DNA of 17,017 nt from M55B157 sp040265115 (GTDB lineage Bacteria; Actinomycetota; Actinomycetes; S36-B12): NCBI GenBank assembly GCA_040265115.1, contig JBDQGZ010000028.1:1-17017 (forward strand), written 5' to 3'. Positions 1-7,017 of this stretch are shown piece by piece (within the stretch, counting starts at the first letter, position 1; every line of letters starts with the position of its first letter). The notes below the pieces were generated by a model. The model saw nothing but the letters and a program-made list of their open reading frames with translations. It searched no databases and was not told the DNA's origin. The position numbers and the translations under genes are program-made.

Positions 1-2916
1 GATGTGCTCGATGCTGCACGCCGTCTGGTGCCCCTCGATCAGCGTCACCGTGACCGCACCAACGCGCAGGGTTTCCTCGCCGACACCGACTTCATGTCCG
101 ATCTCGCCGGTGAGATCGCTGCAGCGGCAGGGAAGACCGGCGACGTCGCCCAGGGTTTGCTCCAGGCTGCCGCCGAACTCGCCGAGGAGTGTGCGCTCAC
201 TCCCGCCGACCTGGGGATCGGCGAGGTGTTCGTGCCCGAGGACTCCCTGGTGCTGCCACGCGGTGCGCATGATGCCGATACGGTCCTGCGCTCTCGATGC
301 GTCGCTGGATTGCACCGCTACACCGGTCGGCGCTTCGATGCGGCATGCGATCGCCTCGATACTGAACTGCGCACGATCTCCACTCTCCGATTCGCCAGTT
401 ATTTTCTCACCGTCGCGGAGGTTGTCGATCTCACCCGTGCGCGCGGCATCCGAGTCGCCGCACGCGGTTCGGGTGCGGGCAGCCTCGTCGTGCATCTGCT
501 CGGCATCAGCGGAGTTGATCCGATTGAGCACGGTCTGCTCATGGAGCGCTTCTGTACCCCACTTCGCCGCGAACTGCCCGATATCGACATCGATGTCGAA
601 TCAGCGCGACGGCTCGAGGTCTACGACGCGATCTTCGAACGCTTCGGCGCCGAACGTGTCGCGACGGTATCGATGCCCGAGACCTATCGGGTGCGCCACG
701 CGATCCGCGATGTCGGTGCGGCGCTGGGTTGGCCACCCGGTGAGATCGATGCGATCGCCAAAGCATTCCCTCGGGTGCGCGCCCGTCAGGTGCGTGCTGT
801 TCTCGCCGAACTCCCCGAACTCCACCGATCCGGGATCGGCCGCCTTGCTGCGCGTGGCGAACTCGACATGGTGCTCGACCTCGTCGAAGGTCTCGATGGC
901 CTGCCGCGACACCTCGCGATGCATCCCTGCGGAGTCATCATCTCCGATGCGAGCCTGCTCGATCGCACCCCGATCGAATCCAGCGGCGCGGACTACCCGA
1001 TGTCCTCCTTCGACAAGGACGACGTAGAGCACCTCGGTCTGCTCAAACTCGACGTGCTCGGAGTGCGCATGCAATCCGCGCTTGCCTATGCCGTCGACGA
1101 GGTCGAACGTATCGAGGGTGAGCGCATCGAGCTCGACGCGCTACCGCTCGACGATGAGGGTGCCTTCGCTCTCGTGCAATCGACACGCACTCTCGGGTGC
1201 TTTCAGATCGAGTCGCCCGGTCAGCGCGAACTGATCGGCAAGTTCTCACCCGAGACCTTCGGTGACCTCATCGTCGATATCTCGCTGTTCCGACCCGGCC
1301 CGGTGCAGTCGGACATGATCACGCCGTTCCTCTCCGCCCGACAGGGCTGGTGCGACGCGCGCTATCTGCATGATGATCTGCGCCCGATCCTCGCCGAGAC
1401 CCACGGTGTCGTGGTCTTCCACGAACAGGTCCTGCGCATCATCGCCACGATGACCGGCTGCTCCCTCGCCGAGGCCGATGAGACACGTCGTGCGATGAAG
1501 AGCCCCGAGGTGCGTGTCGAAATCGAGCAGTGGTTCCGTCCGACCGCCGAACGACACGGCTACGACCACGACACCGTCGCTGCCGTGTGGGAGGTCCTCG
1601 AAGCGTTCGCGTCCTTCGGTTTCTGTAAAGCCCATGCTGCGGCCTTCGCGCTGCCCACCTATCAATCGGCGTGGTTCAAGGCTCACCATCCGGCTGCCTT
1701 CCTCGCCGGTGTGCTCACCCACGATCCGGGGATGTACCCCAAGCGGCTGATTCTTGACGATGCGCGCAGTCTTGGCATCGCCGTCCTCGGTCTCGACATC
1801 AACATCAGCGACGAGGTCTACCGGGTGGAACGGGTCCCTCCTGATCCGGCACTGCCACCGGCGATGTTGGCCGCCCCCTCGCGTTCAGCACCTCCGGCAC
1901 GCCTTCCTGACGCCCGGGGATACGCCATCCGGTTGTCCCTGCTCGAGGTCTCCGGTCTCGGCGAGGAGGAGGTCGCCCGCATCGTGACCCACCGGCCCTA
2001 TCGTTCACTCGCCGACTTCCACCATCGGATCAGGCTGCCGCTCACCCTCACCGAACGTCTGATCCGCGCCGGGGCCTTCGACTCGCTGTATTCGACCCAC
2101 CGTTCGACCCACCGGGATCCCTCCGGCCAACGAACTGACGCCGACCGACGAACTGACGGCGGCCGACAGGTCACGCGTCGGGACCTGTTGCTCCAGGCCG
2201 CCGATCTCGATCGAGCGAGCCGACCGCGGACGAGTCGAGGTGCGAGCGCCTCAGTCGAGCAACTTGCCCTCGGTTTCGACGAAACCTGCACCGCCGATAT
2301 CCCCGTGCCGAGCGGATTGCCCGAGATGTCGTCGATCGAGCGCGTTCATGCCGAGATGGACATCCTTGGCCTCGATGTCACCGAGCACGTCATGGCGCGC
2401 TATGCCCCGCTGCTCGACGAACTTGGAGTCACCCACTCCCGCGATCTGCTCGCCTGCCGCTCCCGGGCGCGGATCCTCGTCGCCGGCAGCATGATCCTCA
2501 CCCAGACTCCACCGGTGCGCAGTGGTCGCCGGGTCATCTTCGTCACGATGAACGACATCACCGGTCCGGTCGATGTGGCGTTCTTCGACGATGTTCAGGG
2601 CGACTATGCCGCGACGGTGTTCTCCGCTCGGGCGCTGCTCGTCTGCGGGATCACCCGGCGCACCGGTCCCCGGGGTATCTCCATCCGTGCACTGGGCTGC
2701 TGGGATCTCGACGACATGCAACGGTTGGTCGAGGAAGTCGGACTCGCCGCGGCGCGCGAACTCCTCGACACTGCAATGCCCGACACTGCAATGTCCGACA
2801 CTGCAATGCCCGACACTGCAATGCCCGACACTGCAATGCCCGACAATGGGCGTGTGCGCGCATCCTCGGTCACCCCGGTGCGGCATCCCTATGCGCTACC
2901 CGGGGCTTCCCGATGA
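1..2916 (+). CDS. dnaE: DNA polymerase III alpha subunit, error-prone (DnaE2-like) type, 5' partial
   Basis: C-family DNA polymerase, the cytoplasmic subunit that extends DNA 5' to 3'. The frame is open to the window start, so roughly 200 N-terminal residues (the PHP domain) are missing. Counting from the codon at 4-6, the palm shows the motif PDIDIDVES with D193 and D195 as the expected metal-binding aspartates and D350 in LLKLDVLG as the third. The fingers contain GCFQIESPGQREL, unlike the FQLES-type motif of replicative DnaE, so this is probably the second, accessory polymerase. A helix-hairpin-helix region lies near 640-696, then a linker with a possible clamp-binding QLALGF (753-758), then an OB-fold near 822-870. 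The tail has five DTAMP-type repeats (922-946). The stop overlaps the dinB start (ATGA), with no imuA or imuB in view. The family is secure; the DnaE2-like subclass and the role in mutagenic repair are inferred. Confidence 0.93.
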   Translation, partial: DVLDAARRLVPLDQRHRDRTNAQGFLADTDFMSDLAGEIAAAAGKTGDVAQGLLQAAAELAEECALTPADLGIGEVFVPEDSLVLPRGAHDADTVLRSRCVAGLHRYTGRRFDAACDRLDTELRTISTLRFASYFLTVAEVVDLTRARGIRVAARGSGAGSLVVHLLGISGVDPIEHGLLMERFCTPLRRELPDIDIDVESARRLEVYDAIFERFGAERVATVSMPETYRVRHAIRDVGAALGWPPGEIDAIAKAFPRVRARQVRAVLAELPELHRSGIGRLAARGELDMVLDLVEGLDGLPRHLAMHPCGVIISDASLLDRTPIESSGADYPMSSFDKDDVEHLGLLKLDVLGVRMQSALAYAVDEVERIEGERIELDALPLDDEGAFALVQSTRTLGCFQIESPGQRELIGKFSPETFGDLIVDISLFRPGPVQSDMITPFLSARQGWCDARYLHDDLRPILAETHGVVVFHEQVLRIIATMTGCSLAEADETRRAMKSPEVRVEIEQWFRPTAERHGYDHDTVAAVWEVLEAFASFGFCKAHAAAFALPTYQSAWFKAHHPAAFLAGVLTHDPGMYPKRLILDDARSLGIAVLGLDINISDEVYRVERVPPDPALPPAMLAAPSRSAPPARLPDARGYAIRLSLLEVSGLGEEEVARIVTHRPYRSLADFHHRIRLPLTLTERLIRAGAFDSLYSTHRSTHRDPSGQRTDADRRTDGGRQVTRRDLLLQAADLDRASRPRTSRGASASVEQLALGFDETCTADIPVPSGLPEMSSIERVHAEMDILGLDVTEHVMARYAPLLDELGVTHSRDLLACRSRARILVAGSMILTQTPPVRSGRRVIFVTMNDITGPVDVAFFDDVQGDYAATVFSARALLVCGITRRTGPRGISIRALGCWDLDDMQRLVEEVGLAAARELLDTAMPDTAMSDTAMPDTAMPDTAMPDNGRVRASSVTPVRHPYALPGASR
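2091..2166 (+). repeat. Two in-frame tandem duplications in the dnaE linker (12 bp x2 and 18 bp x2)
   Basis: TTCGACCCACCG occurs twice back to back at 2091-2102 and 2103-2114, encoding STHR-STHR. An 18-base unit beginning CGAACTGACG occurs at 2131-2148 and again at 2149-2166, with two mismatches. Both periods are multiples of three, so the reading frame is kept. They lie in the polar linker between the helix-hairpin-helix region and the OB-fold. Confidence 0.85.
2767..2841 (+). repeat. Five-copy 15-bp tandem repeat inside the 3' end of dnaE
   Basis: The unit GACACTGCAATGCCC is repeated at 2767, 2782, 2797, 2812 and 2827. Copy 2 has one change (GTCC for GCCC), and a broken sixth copy starts at 2842. 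It encodes D-T-A-M-P five times (S for P in copy 2). All three forward frames are stop-free through the array, and 15 is a multiple of three, so gain or loss of copies would not shift the frame. The core CACTGCAATG is a near-palindrome (8 of 10 positions). Confidence 0.97.
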
Positions 2917-4196
2917 GTCGGCGTCAGATCGGCCGACCCGGTGCGGCGGGCAATCTCGGCGATGATGACACCGACTGCACGATCCTCCATGTCGATATGG
3001 ATGCGTTCTATGCCTCCGTCGAACTCATCGATCGACCGGATCTGCGAGGTCGGCCTGTCATCGTCGGTGGAGGAGAGCGAGGGGTCGTGCTGTCGGCGAC
3101 CTATGAGGCGCGCGCACTCGGAGTGCATTCGGCGATGCCCATGTCCCGAGCGAAGCGCATCGCTCCCGACGCCACCATCATCACCCCCCACCACACCCGC
3201 TATGCCGACATCAGTGCCCAGGTCATGGCGATCTTCGCGTCCATCACCCCGCTGGTGGAGCCGCTGAGTCTCGACGAGGCGTTCCTCGATGTCGGGGGAG
3301 CGCGGCGACGCCTCGGCACTCCGACGCGGATCGCGGAATTGATCCGGGCCCGGGTCGAGCAGGAGGCCAGCATCACCTGCAGTGTGGGGGTTGCGCCGAC
3401 GAAGTTCATCGCGAAGCTGGCCTCGACCGCTATCAAGCCCGATGGGCTGCTCGTCGTGCCGAAGGCCGAGATCTTGCACTTCCTCCACCCGCTGCCCGTG
3501 GGTGCCCTGTGGGGAGTGGGGGACCGCACGGAGGAGCGGCTGGTCTCCCTCGGCCTACGCACGATCGGGGACATCGCCGACACTCCGGTCGAGACCCTCA
3601 CCCGTGCCCTGGGACAGGCTGCGGGGGCGCGACTGCACGATCTCGCCTGGGGTCGCGATGACCGACGAGTCGTCCCGGATGCTCCCGAGAAGAGCATCGG
3701 AAATGAGGAGACGTTCGCCCGCGATATCGACGACCCGGAACTCATCGGTGCGGAATTGCTGAGGTTGGCCGAGAAGGTCGCTGCCCGGGCGCGTGCACGG
3801 GGGCTGGCCGGGCGCACCGTCGCGATCAAGATCCGCTTCGCTGACTTCACGACCGTCACTCGTTCGCGAACCTTGGTCAGTCCCACCGATATCGCCCATG
3901 AGATCTACCACACTGCTCGTGAGCTCTATGCGGCTCTGGGGCTGCAGCGGGTGCGCATCCGACTGGTCGGGGTGCGTCTGGAGGGGCTCGCCGAGGCACT
4001 AGCCCGCGTCGATCAGCTCAGCCTGCTCCCCGGGGATGACCCCGAGCCAGGGGAGTGGCGGGCTGCCGAACAGGCCGCAGATGCCCTCCGAGCCCGGTTC
4101 GGATCGGGGGTGGTACGCCCGGCACGCCTGGTCCCTCCCCCCGAAGGATCACCGGATGGTCACGATCCGGACGCGGGTATCTCGCGTCGGCGATGA
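2913..4196 (+). CDS. dinB: DNA polymerase IV (Y-family, DinB)
   Basis: Translesion polymerase that copies past damaged template bases. The N-terminal motif HVDMDAFYASVE supplies metal-binding D28 and the steric-gate position Y33. SLDEAFLDV supplies D121 and E122. All three catalytic carboxylates are therefore present, which separates it from ImuB, where they are lost. The palm is followed by thumb and little-finger domains. Near the C-terminus QLSLL (368-372) fits the sliding-clamp binding pentapeptide. At 427 residues it is slightly longer than typical DinB because of a polar N-terminal extension of about 20 residues and a disordered tail. The ATG at 2913 overlaps the dnaE stop and has no good Shine-Dalgarno sequence, so translation is probably coupled to dnaE. 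No LexA box is visible here; the operon promoter lies outside the window. Confidence 0.95.
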   Translation: MSRRQIGRPGAAGNLGDDDTDCTILHVDMDAFYASVELIDRPDLRGRPVIVGGGERGVVLSATYEARALGVHSAMPMSRAKRIAPDATIITPHHTRYADISAQVMAIFASITPLVEPLSLDEAFLDVGGARRRLGTPTRIAELIRARVEQEASITCSVGVAPTKFIAKLASTAIKPDGLLVVPKAEILHFLHPLPVGALWGVGDRTEERLVSLGLRTIGDIADTPVETLTRALGQAAGARLHDLAWGRDDRRVVPDAPEKSIGNEETFARDIDDPELIGAELLRLAEKVAARARARGLAGRTVAIKIRFADFTTVTRSRTLVSPTDIAHEIYHTARELYAALGLQRVRIRLVGVRLEGLAEALARVDQLSLLPGDDPEPGEWRAAEQAADALRARFGSGVVRPARLVPPPEGSPDGHDPDAGISRRR

Positions 4197-4204
4197 TCGG
4201 CAGG

Positions 4205-4210
4205 TAGGCT
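4205..4210 (+). promoter_or_regulatory. Possible -10 element for the DUF3040 gene
   Basis: TAGGCT fits the actinobacterial TANNNT -10 pattern and lies 58 bases before the DUF3040 start, just after the dinB stop. No convincing -35 hexamer is seen at the right distance, so this is a weak call. Read-through from dinB is equally possible. Confidence 0.25.
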
Positions 4211-4255
4211 GGGGCCGCACTACAGAACTCCCCCGGCGAATGGACCAGGGGCGGG

Positions 4256-4262
4256 AAGGAGG
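4256..4262 (+). promoter_or_regulatory. Ribosome binding site of the DUF3040 gene
   Basis: AAGGAGG, a full-strength Shine-Dalgarno match, ends 6 bases before the ATG at 4269. It fixes that start and marks this gene as independently translated, in contrast to dinB before it. Confidence 0.85.
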
Positions 4263-4268
4263 TCGGCG

Positions 4269-4697
4269 ATGCCGCTATCCGAGCATGAGCAGCGTCTGCT
4301 GGAGCAGATGGAGCAAGCGCTCTATGCCGAGGACCCGAAGTTTGCGACCTCGCTTCGCAGCGCCTCCAGCGGTCGTGCCAGTCGTGGTCGCGCCGCCCTG
4401 GGCGTCATCGTCTTCCTCGGTGGTGTCGCGATCCTGCTCGGTGGCGCGATCATCCCGCTGATTCCCCTCGGGGTTGCCGGCTTCGCTGTCATGGTGCTCG
4501 GTGCCCTGCTCGCCTACCTTGGCTTGCGACCCGGGTCTCGTGGCGGCAGCGGGGAGAGCGGCGACGAGGGTGGTGCTCCGGAAGGGCCCGGTCAGGTCGG
4601 TCGGGCCAGCAAGCCCAAGCCGAGCAGCGGTTTCATGGACCGGCTGGAAAATCGTTGGCAGCGCCGGCGCGAACAAGGTCCCGGTCAGAACTCGTAG
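4269..4697 (+). CDS. DUF3040 family small membrane protein
   Basis: Actinobacterial membrane protein of unknown function, 142 residues. The N-terminus begins MPLSEHEQRLLEQMEQALYA, the signature of DUF3040: a short acidic amphipathic helix. Two adjacent hydrophobic segments follow at about 42-62 and 64-86, separated by a proline turn. A hydrophilic Gly/Ser/Pro-rich tail carries a basic patch near the end. No catalytic motif is seen. The family is commonly found next to dinB and the cell-division gene region in actinobacteria, but no mraZ is present in this window. The 3' end (4633-4697) overlaps the end of the opposing transglutaminase gene by 65 bases. Function is unknown; family assignment is strong. 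Confidence 0.9.
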   Translation: MPLSEHEQRLLEQMEQALYAEDPKFATSLRSASSGRASRGRAALGVIVFLGGVAILLGGAIIPLIPLGVAGFAVMVLGALLAYLGLRPGSRGGSGESGDEGGAPEGPGQVGRASKPKPSSGFMDRLENRWQRRREQGPGQNS

Positions 4698-7017
4698 CCG
4701 TCTTCGGTGCGCGATTCGAACTGATTCGCCACCACGCACGCACTCTGTCAGTCAGCGTCATCTGTCGCTGTATGGCCCGCTCCACCTGCGCCAGTTGTCC
4801 TCGCACCTGATCCGGGCTCGGGAGTCGGTCACAGTTGAGCCCACCGGCGTATCTTTCCTGTTCGACCCACCACAGCAACCGAAGAAGTGCCTGGCGATCG
4901 TCGTCGGTGAGGTCGAGACGTTCCCGCAGCCAGCCCACGAAGGAGCGCGGTGTCATCTCCCGGTCAGGGCGCCAGCCGAGGGACGCGCACGTGTCCACAA
5001 GCTCTTCCCAGGCACCCTCGATGATGGCAGTCCCGCTGGTGCGTCGACGTCGACGAAGGGTTCGAGCGAGGACCGGAAACACGATGATCCCGGCCACTGC
5101 TGTCACGATGAGAAGGATGGAGAGCAGGCCGGCGAGTTCCGTTGCGTCGGTGCCTTGTCCGTCAGCACTGATGCCGGGATCCACATCGACCGGTGGAGGT
5201 GCGGGTGGGTCCGCCGGTGCCAACTCGCTACGGTCGGGAACCTGGGAATACGACGGTGCCACGACCCCGGCATCCCCATCACTGCGGGGAGTGGGCTCGA
5301 ACCACACCCAACCGATGCCGTCGAACCACAGTTCCGGCCACGCGTGGGCATTGCGTCCCTGCACTGACCACACGCCGTCCTCGCCCTGCGCGCCTGAGGT
5401 GAACCCCACGTTCACTCGTGCTGGGATGCCCAGGCTGCGGGCCATGAGTGCCATCGTGGCGGCGTACTGCTCGCAGTAGCCGATGCGCTCGAGCAGGAAG
5501 GCCGCGACCGGGTCATCGCCTGCACCCGCATCGAGGGACGTACTGTAGGTGAATCCGCCGTCGACGGTGAACCACTTCTCCAGTGCAACAGCCTGTCGGT
5601 ACGGTGAGTTCTCACCGGCGGTGACCTCGCGCGCGAGCTCGCTGACCAGGGGGGTCAGATCGTTGGGCAGCGAGGTGAGCGCCTGCAGTTCGGCGGAGAC
5701 GGGTTCCACGGATTGTCGAAGCTGGGCCCGCGTCGGCTGAACGTCGTAGGCCGTGGCCACATAGGACAGGCCCTCCGCACTTGTTCCCTCGCCCAGCACC
5801 GTACGCGTCGCGGGCTCCCATTCCCACGCATTCGATAGTGGTTCAGGCAGGCCGCGCACGCTGGTCGCCGCATAGGGAAGTGGGAGTTGTGGATTGATCA
5901 ACTCGCCCACCTCGATGCTGTAGGTGTTGACCTGGACCTCGACATCCTCGTTGCGAGATGGGGGCGGCAGGGGTTGGGTCAGCGGAATGCGCAGCCCAGC
6001 ATCCTCCGGCCCCCACGTCACACCGTCGAACTCCGTCAGGGTCACCATGCGCAGGTAGCCCGGCTGCTCGGCATCAGTGGTGTAGCGCAGGATCTCCCGG
6101 CTCGACTCATTGACCAGGCTGCGACGTAAGGACACGAAGGGGTCGAGGTTCACCGGTCCGTCACCGTTCGCGATCCCACCCGCGACAGCTGCCCCGCGTC
6201 CTGTTCCCCACACCGGCTCCCCGAGTCCGGGAATCACGGCCGGAACAACAAGGGCAATGGCGACGGCGCCCGCGGCGACGAGACCGACTCGAGGGTCAAC
6301 CCGGCCGAGCCCCCGGCGCCGCGGATGGGCTCGCGGGCCGGCGGTGCGCCCGCGACTCTGCCCCGGGTTGAGCCGACTGGCGAGCGGTCCCCAGTCCAGG
6401 ACCGATCGGCGAGCATCGACGGCAAGAAGGATCAGCCAACCGCTCACGCTGACCGGCAACAGCCACCAGGGGAGTCCCTCAGGCAAAACCGCAATGGGCA
6501 GGGACGCCAGCACGATCAAGGGCGCACCCGCCACAGCAGGCAACCGCAGGGAGACGGCAACGGCATCGACCGCGATCGCGACGATGCCGACACCACCTGC
6601 AGCCAGCAGGACCAGGCCGGGCTCATCGGGTACGGGTGCGACGAGCGTCTCAGCCGAGGCCAGCCCCTCCTGAGCGAGGATCCGTAAGGCATCGATCGCG
6701 GCTGGACCAGGGAAGACGAACCAGGCGGCTGCAGACAAAGCGAACATCCACGTGAGCACGGTGAGCCACGCGAGCGTCGTCGCGATGGGCTGACCGATGA
6801 CCGGCAGACCCACTGCCCGCATCCCATAGCCTGTGATGGCGACGGCGACCACGGCAACGAGGGTCGAGACCAAGAACGCGGGACTGTCGAACAACGGCAG
6901 CAGGCTCAAGGACGCGGTCATCGTGGCGAGGCCGGCGGCAGCAGTGGTGATGGGCTGGCCACGACGCCAGCCGCTCACTCGTGGATTCGACAATCCGCGG
7001 GTGGTCGCGTAGGTCAT
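4633..7017 (-). CDS. Transglutaminase-like membrane protein with DUF4129 (TgpA-type)
   Basis: Polytopic membrane protein with an outward-facing transglutaminase-fold domain, 794 residues. About six or seven hydrophobic helices occupy residues 22-265, an arrangement matching the TgpA N-terminal domain. The exported domain contains GYCEQYA with C515 and RNAHAWPEL with H558. FEPTP puts E574 where most family members have the catalytic aspartate. A single membrane segment near 632-655 is followed by a basic stop-transfer run (RTLRRRRR) and a cytosolic DUF4129 region (about 665-720). It is last in a three-gene operon; its ATG shares one base with the DUF58 stop (TGATG), suggesting coupling. Known relatives are peptidase-like or cross-linking enzymes of the cell envelope; the substrate is unknown. 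The 3' end overlaps the DUF3040 gene tail to tail. Confidence 0.93.
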   Translation of the reverse strand: MTYATTRGLSNPRVSGWRRGQPITTAAAGLATMTASLSLLPLFDSPAFLVSTLVAVVAVAITGYGMRAVGLPVIGQPIATTLAWLTVLTWMFALSAAAWFVFPGPAAIDALRILAQEGLASAETLVAPVPDEPGLVLLAAGGVGIVAIAVDAVAVSLRLPAVAGAPLIVLASLPIAVLPEGLPWWLLPVSVSGWLILLAVDARRSVLDWGPLASRLNPGQSRGRTAGPRAHPRRRGLGRVDPRVGLVAAGAVAIALVVPAVIPGLGEPVWGTGRGAAVAGGIANGDGPVNLDPFVSLRRSLVNESSREILRYTTDAEQPGYLRMVTLTEFDGVTWGPEDAGLRIPLTQPLPPPSRNEDVEVQVNTYSIEVGELINPQLPLPYAATSVRGLPEPLSNAWEWEPATRTVLGEGTSAEGLSYVATAYDVQPTRAQLRQSVEPVSAELQALTSLPNDLTPLVSELAREVTAGENSPYRQAVALEKWFTVDGGFTYSTSLDAGAGDDPVAAFLLERIGYCEQYAATMALMARSLGIPARVNVGFTSGAQGEDGVWSVQGRNAHAWPELWFDGIGWVWFEPTPRSDGDAGVVAPSYSQVPDRSELAPADPPAPPPVDVDPGISADGQGTDATELAGLLSILLIVTAVAGIIVFPVLARTLRRRRRTSGTAIIEGAWEELVDTCASLGWRPDREMTPRSFVGWLRERLDLTDDDRQALLRLLWWVEQERYAGGLNCDRLPSPDQVRGQLAQVERAIQRQMTLTDRVRAWWRISSNRAPKTATSSDRDLVRAGAANDFPAGP

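Noticed and set aside
2..1027. Long open frame on + overlapping the polymerase gene
   Set aside because: Composition is Ser/Arg/Pro-rich as expected for an out-of-frame reading of GC-rich DNA; the overlapping frame has clear DnaE motifs.
1103..1116. TCGAAC followed by GTAT, resembling half of an actinobacterial LexA box
   Set aside because: The second half does not match the GTTCGA arm and the site is deep inside the dnaE coding region.
2767..2841. CRISPR-like array
   Set aside because: Units are 15 bp, contiguous with no spacers, and lie within a reading frame.
2251..2886. Minus-strand open frame with repeated GHCSV
   Set aside because: The repeat is the antisense reading of the DTAMP array in dnaE; there is no ribosome site or family signature.
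4633..4697. Possible transcription terminator between the convergent DUF3040 and transglutaminase genes
   Set aside because: No GC stem followed by a T-run is visible on either strand.
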